Shown: piece by piece, positions 25,076 through 37,400 of the stretch | Layout of the letters: every line of letters starts with the position of its first letter | Numbering within the stretch: position 1 is the first letter of the stretch | Origin: Coenobita brevimanus | Taxonomy: Eukaryota > Arthropoda > Malacostraca > Decapoda > Coenobitidae | Reading direction: 5' to 3' | DNA: 64,000 nt | Assembly: GCA_032717465.1 (NCBI GenBank) | Contig: CM064715.1 | Span: 40,662,159-40,726,158 of the forward strand | Notes under the pieces: model-generated | Databases searched by the model: none | What the model was told of the DNA's origin: nothing | What the model saw: the letters and a program-made list of their open reading frames with translations, nothing else | Program-made: the position numbers and the translations under genes

Positions 25076-26112
25076 AATCCACAAAGGCACTCTCTGGATT
25101 GGATGTGTAATTTTGTATTGACTGTTTTCACTCACGTCATCTCCTTTCTCTTCATCATGTTGTTAGTGTTTTTATTTATCTAATCCCATCATGCACCTGT
25201 CTTGTTTAATTTTTGCTCCCAGTTATAAGGCAGAGCAATTTTTATATGTGGCTCTAGAGTTAACAAGATAAGTCGGAAATGTAATAAGCGGATGTAAACA
25301 TTCCTAACTGGGGTTTTGATGCTGTGTACTGTGCCGATCAAAGTAATATAACTCCTTTGATGTTGTTACGTTCTTTCTTTTTTACCTATTTCTTTTCATT
25401 GTCGGATATTTTAATCAGTATGGAAGTGTGCCGTACAGTTAGAAAGGTTAATGAAGGCTGTACCAAAGTCCTCCACTCTAGATTTCTCTTCTGCCGAATA
25501 ATAACACTTGGAGATAAAAAAAATAATGTAAAATGCACCGTCGGGTTGAAAGGGTTAAATATTATCGACATACCGGTATCACAACACCATGAACGACATT
25601 ACATGGAAATTTGCTCCATATGTTAACCAATGAACGACAGTTCACTCTGTCTGCTGCCGAGTATCTGTTAACTGCAACAGTATGTCCTTTGAAATTTTTG
25701 TGTAATTGGACTGCAGCCCCTCGTAGCCTCCGTTAAGCTATATTTAACGCTAGACGCTCATCGAACGGTTCGCTTCTCAATTAGATATTTCCAAAGGTCA
25801 CTTGGATCTCCACAGTGGAAAACATTCTAGAAGGAAGTCTGAGGAGCGCCAGAGTCAAATTCATAGAATTAAATATCCATCTCAGGGATAGTCTCTCTTA
25901 GAGATCATGTATAATACTATAAACCTTTGAGTACGTCCCAGATCATAAACTTTTGAAGAAAGTAAGAATGGTAGGAATTCATGGAGAGTTACTTAGACGG
26001 ACTGGTAGCTGGCATAGCAATAGAATGCATCGCGTAATTAGGGGTCAGAATGGGTTCAGGGAACTAAAGAAGTTCCCCAAGGAGTGGTATTGGGTCCAGT
26101 CTGGGATTAGGA
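25076..26112. other. Unique DNA with a MITE-like end
   Basis: AT-rich. GTTGAAAGGGTTAAAT near 25543 looks like one end of the TTAACCC family. A 100-codon frame (25324-25626) is not recognisable. Confidence 0.45.
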
Positions 26113-26786
<674 letters not shown>

Positions 26787-27064
26787 GTAAAATAATTTGT
26801 GGTGGATGTGAGGGGGTATTATCTGTCCGGCAGCAGGAAGAATACAATGCAGTAAAATGAGAAAGTGCTGGAGCAAGAAAGAGAGCATGCTTACTGCCTG
26901 ATGTTGGTAAGTGATACAGAAGCAGAGGGAGAGGGTGAGTTATTCCCGGGGCTGCTGACCCACTGAATTACTACTGAACATGCAGCGGGGTCTGTCATGT
27001 TCTCTGCCTCCCCTCTCAATCTCTGTATCTGTCCCTGCCTGCGTTTTCTGTTTGTCTGTCCCTA

Positions 27065-27067
<3 letters not shown>

Positions 27068-27128
<61 letters not shown>

Positions 27129-27237
27129 CCTTCCCTTCTCCTATCTCTTCCCCCTCAGTCCCCCTCTCCAGCCTCTTCTCCAGCCATCGTTTCTTTCCTC
27201 CTCCTCAGTCTCCCTCAAAGTTTCCGTTCTCTCCTCC

Positions 27238-27330
<93 letters not shown>
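27068..27330. repeat. Two (CT)n arrays in pyrimidine-rich DNA
   Basis: CT at 27069-27125 and 27240-27329 within a C/T-rich tract extending from about 27000 to 27450. Confidence 0.96.
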
Positions 27331-27524
27331 AGTCACCTTGTCACCCTCCCTCTCTCCTCCTCATTTTCTCTCCCTCTACCGCAGCTTCTCCCTCTCCTCC
27401 CTCCTTCTCAATCTCTCTCGATCTCTCTCCTCTCCCCCTTAGGTCTCCCTCTCCTTCTCCGCTACACACTGCTTCAACGTCTCTAGTTACTCCCTCAATT
27501 TCCCAGTAAACAGAAGCAGGTCAT

Positions 27525-27920
27525 GTCCCCACACACCACCACTACCACCATCAAATCATCACCACCACCACTACCACCGCCACCTTTACCTCCACCAGCA
27601 TCTCCATCACCATTACCACGACAGCTACACAACCGCAATAATCACCGTCATCATCACCACTACTACCATCATCACCACTACACTATCATCATCATCACAC
27701 CACCATCGTCATCACCGTCTTCACCACCAAAACCACAACCACCACCAACATCATGATCACCACCAACACCAACACCACCTCTATCATTATTCCCATCACC
27801 ATCACCACCACTATCACCCCCCTTCATCGCCCTCACCACCTCCATCACCCCCTCCATCACCCACACTACCTCCACCGCCACCACTACCTCTGCGCACCAC
27901 CTCCACATCCTCACCCTTCA
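27525..27920. repeat. ACC/ATC trinucleotide-rich DNA
   Basis: CACCACTACCACCATCATC-type triplets across about 390 bp. Poly-His/Thr/Pro frames are artefacts. Confidence 0.92.
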
Positions 27921-28082
27921 TAACCAGAGCAATCCATCACTGTTCAACTCTATCACCGTTCCTGTCCACATTAAACTCTTTACCAAAAAGTCTAATCCAT
28001 CAGTGTTCACGTTTTTAACCCATTACAAAAGAGTTTTATCCTTTCAGCTTTTATACCGATTAAATCCTCTTTATTCCTTCTT

Positions 28083-28205
28083 TACCGGTGGTTCACTGGT
28101 TAGCTCATCCAGAGTGCAACTGGGAGAGCCGGAGGTCAATTCTAGGAACCGTCAAACTGGTGGACTCGGCTTATATTTCCCTAGTCCTTGCTGACCCAAA
28201 ATTAT
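28083..28205 (+). mobile_element. Possible tRNA-derived SINE head
   Basis: GGTGGTTCACTGGTTAGCTC resembles an A-box region, and GGAGGTCAATTCTAGGAACC 34 bp on resembles a decayed B-box and T-arm. No second copy was found in the window, so the call is weak. Confidence 0.35.
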
Positions 28206-28237
28206 AACAGGATTCATGGGTATACGGAGGCTGATTC

Positions 28238-28312
28238 GGTATTTAGAGTATGCAACTCGTAATTCTTAAGCACTGAGTTGAGGGTTCGAGCCCACGCCAT
28301 GGCGGACATTTA
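28238..28312 (+). mobile_element. tRNA-like sequence with perfect B-box
   Basis: GGTTCGAGCCC at 28283-28293 fits the B-box consensus exactly. It is preceded by CAACTC and GAGTTG, which can pair as a stem around a 16-base loop, larger than a normal anticodon loop. The A-box region (GGTATTTAGAGTATGC) is decayed. Most likely the head of a SINE or a tRNA pseudogene. Confidence 0.4.
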
Positions 28313-30148
28313 AGGTGGGTGCTGGTAGCGAATCCTTTCATACGCCTGCACGTGTTCGCACCCTGTCGATTCTGCCTATGACCCTGACACTCACAAACAC
28401 AACCAATACAACACGTCAGTTTTCACAGCATCACTCTTCCTGCAGACACCACTTTCCCATTCGTGATTCCCCAGCATGGGAATGGGTTACTTCTGGCTGT
28501 CACTCTTCCTCCAAGGAGAATGGTTGTTGCGTCAGTGGACCTAATTATTTTCTTAGGCAGACACGGATACAAATATACCTGTACAGATGCGGGAAGTAAC
28601 AACTATTGCGACTCCTGTTTCTGGGGAAAATATATACTTAATTTACTGTAAGCCTTAGAAATTCTCGTGTAGTCGAGCACTATTTTGCTTCCCTTTATCA
28701 AACAGTCTACTCTGTTCCATCAATTTCCATCTTTCTCACGACTATTCCAATCGGCATGTCTACCCCTTCAACAGGCACTTCAGTCCATCACCTTCCAACT
28801 CTTTCACCACCTTCAAAAGACACATTTTCACCCTCCCACACGGTTCACTCCATCACCATTCAATTTTCTTATCGCCTTTCTGGTCAGTATTTTCGTCTCC
28901 TTTCCATTCACAACAAATCCATCAGTGTCCCATTTTCATACAACTCCACACCTCGCTCGTCATCCCATAACATCAGCGGAACCTACCTAACATTTTTTCC
29001 TTTTCCTTTATGTTGCTGCCAGACAATTTCCTTGAAGTTACAAAAAGCGTCTTCTTCGAATCAGTTACTTGTTTTCATATTCTTTTCTTATAACCAGACG
29101 ATTTTATTCAGCTTATAACAGATCTCCAGCAATGAAGGTGTTAATGAAGGGTGTATTTAAACTTCTCTACTTCGAAAAGTCTCTTAAAGGGTGATTATAA
29201 TCGCTTGATGAGAGTCTGAGTAAAATGAAAAGTGTGTCATCGGACTGAGGGGTTTAAGGCTGTATCTAACTCCCACTGCCCTGTTCTTAAATCCAATCTA
29301 AAACTGAATATAACCGGCAGGAACAATTTTAAAAAGCGAAAAAGACGTTTGCGGGATGTATTGGTCAAGGATGGTGATGCTGCACCTGATGATAATGACG
29401 ATAAGGATGGTGAACACATTCCAGTTTTATAAAGTCTTTTCACTCCCTTTCAGGTCAGTTCAGCACAATAATACTCTCAGGATCCCACGACTCACTCTCG
29501 GATGAATCAAATCGACAGGCGTTACCTAGAATAGTGCGCCGGAGTTGTTTCCCGCGTGAGAGACTTAATAGTGCCATTCAGGCCCTTGTGACTCACTTTC
29601 AGTTAAATCAGATCGTCCAGGATTAGATGGTATGGAACGGCTGTGTTGTCTGGACCATGATGGGGTGATTGGTGACAGTTTGAAAACTCTACTCTCCGCT
29701 AAATGCAGTCGTCAGGGGTTACTTGGAACTGAATACTCAAGTTATACAGAAAACGAAAAGATTAACACTTTCAGACATATGACTCACTCTCGAAGTCATC
29801 TGGGGTAAACTGAAATAGGATACCAGAGCTGACCCGAGCATGAGATGGTTATATATTGGATTTCTGTTACTATTTGACAGGAGGTGAAAGCAAATCCAGA
29901 GAAAAGGAAGGAGGAAGAGGAGGACAAGACGGTAAAAGGAGAAGGGGAAAGGAGGGGAAGTAAAAGCGTAAAAGATAGAAGTGAAGGAAAAGAGAGAAGA
30001 AATGAAATATATATGAAGTGGTATACGAGGAGGAGGAGAGGAGATCAAGGACTGAAGAGAGGCGTGAGAAAGAAAAGAAGTGAGGAGGAGAAGGAGGGGG
30101 AAGAAAGTATTTTCCATCTCTCTGACGTACAGTACCTACCTGCCTACC

Positions 30149-30150
<2 letters not shown>
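28313..30150. other. Mostly unique DNA with MITE-like fragments and a GA-rich end
   Basis: TGCTGCCAGACAATTTCC near 29011 and CAGACGATTTTATTCAGCTT near 29097 belong to the CAGACGATTTTATT family. From 29885 the plus strand becomes purine-rich. No gene recognised. Confidence 0.5.

Positions 30151-30151
<1 letters not shown>

Positions 30152-30224
<73 letters not shown>
30152..30224. repeat. (GA)n microsatellite
   Basis: Pure GA run at the end of a purine-rich stretch (29885-30224). Confidence 0.97.
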
Positions 30225-30225
<1 letters not shown>

Positions 30226-30365
30226 ATTAAAGATGGGTGAGAGAGAGGACGGGTGATGGAGGGGATACAGGGGTGGACTGAGAACTGAACAACAACAGAT
30301 TAAATCCACATGCTTCCGGGAACTGCGTGAACCTTAGATATTGCCTTCCATTTCCAAGCGGCATA

Positions 30366-30514
30366 GGGAAATTTCGTAACACCTTTTCCCATTCAATTTA
30401 TTTTGCATATTACACCTCAACATTATTTCTTGTTTATATAGTTTTAACAGGCATAATGTAGCTTGCACCAGTAACATAGGGAGGGATGTTGAGGTGTTAG
30501 GTGCAGAGATCTCC
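30366..30514. mobile_element. MITE, TAACACC family, copy 1
   Basis: The left end GGGAAATTTCGTAACACCTT and the right end GAGGTGTTAGGTGCAGAGAT followed by CTCC are inverted relatives. The left subterminal CAATTTATTTTGCATATTAC matches the better preserved copy at 52770-52951. A TA precedes the left end. There is no coding capacity. Decayed more than the other copy. Confidence 0.6.
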
Positions 30515-31195
30515 AAAGCTGCCTAAAACATGACCGATACTGTCACCGTATTCACTGTTCTTTTCACCGACATATTACTGAAGTTCCCCTGCTATCATTA
30601 CACTAAGGTCCGTTCGTATAAAAGATCCTATTTAATTTTTATGATCGATAAGTCTACATGGCGGTACATTTTTATCGGGAATCATACTTTTCGACGTATT
30701 AATATTATTTTTTTTTTACTCATTAATTTCTTTCTAAGGTGCTTAATGGTTGAATGAGTGACAGCAAAAATGCCTACAAAGTCTTATCTTATGCTTAAGA
30801 TTTCGATCCTGCCTTTAAGCGCGAATCCAATGCGCATCACAATAAAAACAGTGAATATTTGTGCCCAAGTGGTGACGTGAAAAGGATACTGGAAAACAAG
30901 GGAAGTATTCATATGTCATTGTCACCAAATTTTATAATAAGTACGTCTTCATTGTGATTATCTTTCACCAGAAGTGAGTTCGTTTTGTCGTGCTTTTCAC
31001 TCCAATAATTTATTCGTTTGTGATTTTTTTTTTTTATCTGTATAAGTGAAGACAAAAGAATAAACAAACAGTCTTATTCACTACTTAGGTTCAAGATATT
31101 TTATGAATAGTGTTCCAGCCTACTGTTGGTGTTTACAAGATGACTCGAACTTGGTGATGGGCTTCCTGTCCTGTAACCACTGTAATATGCATTTA
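30515..31195. other. AT-rich unique DNA
   Basis: No supported feature. Confidence 0.5.
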
Positions 31196-31196
31196 A

Positions 31197-31341
<145 letters not shown>

Positions 31342-31638
31342 TTAGTGGGTGTGAGTATGGGTGGCAGTGTGGGGTAGAGGAGGAGACAGGGTAAAGAAAA
31401 TCTGTCAGTATGTGTATCATCTCGTCTAAGGTTCCACTGCACCGAACCAGCTCCAGGGAAAGAAGATGACACCCGGAATTCACCCATTCTCACGTGTTCA
31501 AAAAATATTGCAGGAAATACTGTCGGCAGCGAGATTTGTGCTCGTAAATATGTAGAGCTGTCCTTGGGTGACTCGACATTACTAACAAACTTAATGGTTC
31601 CTTGCAGTCCAGGTGGTAATTACATAACCAAATGACGC

Positions 31639-31803
31639 CTGGTGGCCTAGTGAGTTCAGATGTTGTAACTAGATGTGGCCTATAAGGATTAATATCCGAG
31701 AGTGGTTTGGGTTTATTGATAGTGTAACGCCACTCAAGAAATAACGACTGGTCACCTTCCTCACGTTATAAATCATGGAAATAAGTAACCTAATCTCGTG
31801 CCA
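31639..31803 (+). mobile_element. tRNA-derived SINE, family A, copy 2
   Basis: The A-box TGGCCTAGTGA is at 31643-31653. Shared blocks with copy 1 follow in the same order: GGCCTATAAGGATTAAT, GGTTTGGGTTTATTG, GCCACTCAAGAAATAACGAC, ACTGGTCACCTTCCTC, ATAAAT and AACCTAATCTCGTGCC. Confidence 0.62.
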
Positions 31804-31977
31804 ATGTGTTATTTATGGGGATATAAAAAATTAAGTGATAGGCAACAGCAGCAGTTATCATGGCGATGATGATCATCATCATCATAATAATAATTAACTA
31901 GAACTCTGTAACTGTCCTGCGGACAGTCACTAGTCACCAACTACTGTTTCTTACAACGACCTTGACCCCATTGGGGA

Positions 31978-32262
31978 GATTTAGATTTTTTACCTATCAA
32001 GAATAGCCCATATCAGAACACATAACCTGGGCAATTCAGATTCCTTGCACAAGTCCCACTGAAATCTCCAGTAGACACTATCGACTTATCTTGTTCACGA
32101 CTTAAAACTGGTATGACACTTTCTGACATGCCCTCCCACTGCGCATAAAGGATTTGGGATTTTTTTCCTATCAGCAATGGCCCATGCCAGGAAATATAAC
32201 CTGGGCCCTTCAGATTCCTTGCACAGCTTCCGGTTCTCCTGAAATCGTTGCGAGACTCCGAG
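31978..32262. repeat. Two diverged direct copies of about 95 bp, offset about 172 bp
   Basis: Both copies contain GATTTTTTACCTATCA or GATTTTTTTCCTATCA, then ATAACCTGGG and TTCAGATTCCTTGCACA, and end in a CTGAAATC-like word (31978-32070 and 32151-32250). An AAT run (32270-32291) follows. Function unknown. Confidence 0.8.
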
Positions 32263-32335
32263 GCTGGAATGATAATAATAATAATAATAATGCCAGCAAA
32301 AACAATAGTTTCCACCTATGTGATAGGTGGAGACA

Positions 32336-33613
32336 AATAATGAAATGCAGAGAACTTGGGCCCCAAGCTGTCGACGCAATGCTAGCTTAATATTCCTCTG
32401 CCAAGCCTTGTGCATGGACTCACAATACACTGTCCATGACAGAGTTCATTGTGGGTTGAAATGAGATTAAATATAAACTAATTCAATCCCATATGACCTT
32501 GACCATCGAACCATTGACCTTACTGACCCAATCATTTCGTTGTCCCTTCATACGATATCACTGATGAATGTTTGGTTGAAATCCGTCTAGGTGTTCATGA
32601 GATATCGCGCCCACACCCATATGACCTTGACCACTGGTCCCTTGGCCTTGCTGACCTAATCAGTTCATCGTTCTTTCATACTATATCACTGACAAAAGTT
32701 TAGTTGAAATCCATCGAGGGGTTCAGGAGATATCAAACCCACACCCATGGCCTTGACCTTTAACCCTTTGACCTTGCTGGCCTAATCAGCTCATCGTCCC
32801 TTTACACTGCATCACTGACAAAATTTTGGTTGAAATCCTTGAAGAGGGTTAATTAGATATTGTGTTCACACCCATATTATTTCGAATTTTGACCCTTTGA
32901 CGTCCCTTCAAACTGCATCACTGACGGAAATTTGGTCAACATCCGTCGAGGGATTCAGGAGATAATGAGCCCACACCCATATGACCTTGACTTTTGACCC
33001 CTTTGTCTGTCCATCTGTGTATGTGTACATGATTGGGTCCTTGTGTCCAGAACACTCTTGTGAGCATGATATCTCGTTAATCTATCGCCGGATTTCCACC
33101 AAATTTTTGTCAGTGATGCAGTTTGAGGAGGCAATGAACTGATTAGATCAGTTAGCTCCAAGGGTCAAAGGTCAAGGTCATATGGGGTCGACTTAGTTTA
33201 TCATTGTGGGTATGAAATATCCTGAACCCCTAGACGGATTTCGACCTTGTCAGTGATACAGTATGAAGGGATGATGAACTAATTAGATCACCAAGGTCAA
33301 GGGGTCAAAGGTCAAGGTCATTCGACTCAGTTCATCCTTGTGGGCTCGATATTTCCTGAACCCCTCGATCCAACTTCTGTCACTGACACAGTATGAAGGG
33401 ACAATGAACTGATAAGGTCAGCAAAGTCAAGGGGTCAAAGGTTAAAGCCGTATGGGGTCGACTTAGGTTATTATTAGTTTCATTTCAACCCACAATGAGC
33501 CCTGTCGTGGAGGTTGTATGGCGAGTCCGTATACAAGGCTTGGCGTAAGCATACGAAGCGACGTTTTGCTTTGACAGCTCGGGGCCTGAGTTCTCGGCAT
33601 TTCATATTTAATT
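32336..33613. mobile_element. Fold-back element with inverted arrays of AGGTCA-rich units, about 1.28 kb
   Basis: The ends are long inverted repeats. Left ATGAAATGCAGAGAAC (from 32340) pairs with right GTTCTCGGCATTTCAT (to 33608); GGCCCCAAGCTGTC pairs with GACAGCTCGGGGCC; GCCAAGCCTTG (32400) pairs with CAAGGCTTGGC (33535); TTCATTGTGGGTTGAAATGA pairs with its complement near 33480-33500. Inside, the left arm has about four direct units of roughly 105-130 bp (from about 32490), each with ATGACCTTGACC, a CATCACTGAC word, TTGAAATCC and CCCACACCCAT. The right arm carries about three units in the opposite orientation with CAAAGGTCAAGGTCAT. The axis lies near 33000-33040. There are no open frames of note. 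By structure it is a non-autonomous fold-back or MITE element; the superfamily is unknown. Confidence 0.85.
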
Positions 33614-34488
33614 TTATGATACACTTTCTACTGTCTGATTCCTGTTAGCCAACACATAGTATTAAAGCAGTGATAATTTCGCTAGTTACCAAACCCATTC
33701 GTAACAGTATCAATAGGTTTGGAAAGATGAAGGATGATGATGATGATGATGATTTCCACTGTAGTCAACATTTTTTATGGCACTGGACAGAGAACAGCTG
33801 ATTTAAAAAGTAAAAGAAAAAGGTGGAGAATTAAAATGCCGGACATGTAACTGGGTTAATGGGGGAAGCTCATAGTCATTAAACAATATCAATTAAAAAT
33901 AATGGGGAGAAGTTTTTAATTGGACGGCCAGGCTCGTTCCAGTTCACATGGTGCTTAAGATCAGATATTTTAATTTTGGATCACGCACTTACATTCAGAC
34001 ACCAGGGAACGTATTAATAAGATTTTTCTTTTAACTCATGCTGTTTTAAGATTCTTTTTTTATACATAAATTTTGGTGCTGGAGAGGCCCTTCACGTAGC
34101 GGCACTGATACACCCGGTCTGCTCCATTGCCCGGTCATAAAAACGTCCCTCAGTGTCTTTCCTATCTTCCCTGAAAGGAAGATGGTAGATTGCAAAAGGA
34201 GGTACACTTCAGCCTGCAGTCCACCAGGGTTCACGTTCAGATAAGCCACTACTGTTACTATTATGCAATCATCCTCACAAGTATCAAACACCTAACAGCC
34301 TAACTAGAGCGAGTAAAAACGTGAAAAATAATACAAGCCAAAAGATTCATGAATATATTTAACTGCACTGAGGAATTATGTATTATTAAATGACATCCTG
34401 TATATATATCACTCTTTCCATGATATTCACAGTTCCTTCACACAAAAAATTCCATGCCAGTTATTGTTTGACGTGTGATGTTCTTTTC
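33614..34488. other. Unique AT-rich spacer
   Basis: Short GAT run at about 33731-33750. A minus-strand 81-codon frame (34046-34291) has mixed composition but no recognised motif. Confidence 0.45.
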
Positions 34489-34489
34489 G

Positions 34490-35285
34490 CTTAGTGTAGG
34501 ATGAGGAAAAGGAAGGAAGAAGGGGAAGAGGAAAGAGAGATGGGAAGAAGAGGGAATGAAGAAAGGAAGGATGAGGAAAACGCAGTGGGAAGAGAGGGGA
34601 AAGAAGAGGAAAACGAAATGGGAGAAGAGGGAAGGAAAGTAGAAAGGATATAAGAGGAGGAGATGACAGAGGGTCAGAAAAATAAGGAAAAAGAGGACGA
34701 GTAAATGGGGAAGGGCGGGGAAGAATGGAAGGAAAGAAAAAGGTGGAAGAGCAAGAAAGGTAGAAAGAAGAACTGAATGAAGATGAGGAAAAATGGAAGA
34801 ATGATGAGGAAGAACAGAAGGAACAAGATGAAGGGGAAAAGAAAACGAGGGCTGGAAGAAATGGAGGAGAATATGAAAGGTAGAAGGAAGAGAAGAAATA
34901 GGAAGAGAATATAGTTAAACAGAGGAAGAAACAGGGGACACAGGAACTTGAGGAAGAGGTAGCAAAGACGGAGAAAAGAGAAGAAGATAATAAAAGAAGG
35001 GAAAGAGGAAGAAAAAAGAAAGAAAAAGGAAGGAAGCAAAGGGGAGAAAGAAGAGGACAGGGAGAAAGCAAGGAAGAAGAAAGGAGGGAAGGTGAGGAAG
35101 AGGAGGAATAGGAAGAGAAAAGGAAATGAAATAAGAATAAGGGATGGGAAAAGGAGGGGGAAAAAAGAAGAGAGGATAGAGGAATAGGAGACGAATATGA
35201 AGAGAAAACGAGAAGAAGAGAAGAAAATAGATGAGAAACGTGGAAAAAGAAAAGATGACAAAGAAAAAAGAAAATAGCAAGTGTA
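34490..35285. repeat. Polypurine tract on the plus strand, about 0.8 kb
   Basis: Almost only G and A. Minus-strand frames of up to 293 codons are Ser/Phe/Leu low complexity. Confidence 0.92.
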
Positions 35286-35379
35286 AACATGCCCTGAGTG
35301 AAAGACAACCATATTACTGCAGTGTCACTTGTTTTTAATACTTTTTTATCTTAAGTTATAACCGTACCTCATAGTCTAC

Positions 35380-35709
35380 CTATCTCTTCTTTTTCTCGTC
35401 TTCCTCCACCTACTTCCTCTTCTTTCTCTTCCTGTTTCTCCTCCTCCTAGTCTTCATCATCATCATCATCAACATCCTGCTTTCCCTTATACCCCTCATT
35501 TTCTCCTCCCACCCCACTCTCCTCAAGCTTTCTCCTTGCCCTTCGTCTCTTCCTCCTCCCCCTCCCTTTCCCCTCCTCCTCCTTTTTTTTCTCCTTATCA
35601 TCACCCTCATCATCATCATCATCATCACCATCACCATCATCATACTCTTCTCCTACTTCATTTATCATCAGCATCATAATCACCATCATACTCTTCTCGT
35701 ACCCCATTT

Positions 35710-35749
<40 letters not shown>

Positions 35750-35965
35750 CCATCACCATCATCATACTCTTCTCCTACTCCATTTATCATCAGCATCATC
35801 ATCACCATCATACTCTTTTCGTACCCCATTTTTCATCATCATCATCATCATACTCCTCTACTATCTTCACTTCTTTTCCCACCCCACTCCTCACCATTTT
35901 TCCCTCTTTCCCTCCTTCTCCCCCTCCCTCCTCCCCTTCCCCCTCTTTTTCCACTCCCCCATATC
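35380..35965. repeat. Polypyrimidine tract with (ATC)n and a 122-bp tandem duplication
   Basis: C/T-rich plus strand. CATACTCTTCTCCTACTTCA (35641) and CATACTCTTCTCCTACTCCA (35763) start two copies of a unit of about 122 bp that also contains TTTATCATCAGCATCAT, CTCTTCTCGTACCCC or CTCTTTTCGTACCCC, and ATC runs. Confidence 0.9.
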
Positions 35966-36114
35966 ACCTTCTGGCTAGTATTTCTCCCCGCCAGCCAATT
36001 TTAGTCCCAAACAGAAGCGAGACTGAGAAATCTGCCATCCTGTTTTACACCGACATCACGTTGACAATAAAAGTTGAGAGGCAGTGTTGAATATTTATGG
36101 CTGGGAGATTATTG

Positions 36115-36782
36115 AGGCCATCATTTTCCTTTGGGAGTGTTTGAGAGTTTGCAGTGGGAGGGAGAAGTGAGAAATATAAGAGGGGGAGGGGAAAAAGTGG
36201 GGGAGGGGGAGAGGAAGGAAGGCAAGGAAAGGTCGCGAGGGATTTTGAGGTGATAGATGTAAGAGGAGAGGGAGAAATAGGGATGGGGAAAGGTAGGGAG
36301 GCATAGAAGAGGGGGGAAAGAGGAGAGGAAGAGAAGGAGGAGGGGGAAGATTAAGAAAAAGGGGAAGAAGGGGGTAAGAAAAAATAAGAGAACGGGGAGA
36401 AGAAACTAAGAAAAGGAGAGGAGGGAAGGAGAAAGAAGAGGAGAAAGGAAGGTGAAGAGAAAGTGGAAATGAGGGCGAGGGAAAAGAGAAGTGGAAAATA
36501 TATGAGCGCAAGATATGGATGATGACAAAAGATGCAGAGGAAGATGATGGTGGAGAAGTGAAAGATACAAAGGGAACAGGAGAAGGAGAAGAGGTGAAAG
36601 ATGCATTACGTGGAGGAAGGGGAGGAAAGATAAAAGATGACGGAGGGGACAGGAAAAAGAGAAAGAGGAGAGGAGAAGGAGTAGAAGAAGTAAAACACAT
36701 AAGAGGGGAAGAGGTAAAGAGGCGATATACAAAAGAAAGGGGGGAAGAAGAAGAGTGGAATGCACAGGAGTACTTCAGATAG
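36115..36782. repeat. Polypurine tract on the plus strand
   Basis: GGGAGGGG- and GAAGAGGA-type DNA; the minus-strand frame of 240 codons is an artefact. Confidence 0.9.
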
Positions 36783-37400
36783 CGTGAAAACTGTTGGTAT
36801 TTAACGAGGGGTGGCAAATCAACTCATAGTCACGGTCAGTAGTTTCCTCTACATGCCTGGGGTTATCACACACGAAACGAGACTCCCACCTTCTGATCAG
36901 TACTAGTCATCCAGGCGGTAATCTCATTAGGCTTTGCTAAGTACGAGGAAGAGTAGCAGAACTCTACCGTGAATGTACACCGTCACAAAAAGTTCTGGAA
37001 CACCTGGGCACGATGGATGTGAAAATAGGCGGAAAGGGGCATGTCATCTGAGGTACGTAGCGAAACCTGATTGCGAGTGATCTAATCCTATGTCATTACA
37101 CTGGTGCATAGTTCCCAACAATTACCACTGAAAATGATACAGCCATGTTGCAGTACAAGCGAGAAAGTTGCCTTCTAATTATTCGTTCAATTTACCGAAT
37201 CTCATAGTGTTTTCATAATGTTCGAGAAGTTTTTAGCGAAAGTGTATTGTACTTGTGTGATACTAGGATGGAAAAATAAGCTTCTTCAGCCCACCACTCC
37301 CTACAGGACCACAGTCGGAAGGAAAAAGGAAAACATCATCATCACTAGAAGGAGGCAGAAGTATACTGTCTTCAAAACTTAATAGAGTGGAAAAGGTGAT
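36783..37400. other. Unique spacer
   Basis: Mixed composition between two purine blocks; no gene recognised. Confidence 0.5.

Noticed and set aside
34046..34291. 81-codon minus-strand frame as a gene
   Set aside because: Mixed composition but short, unmatched and bounded by AT-rich DNA; could be chance.
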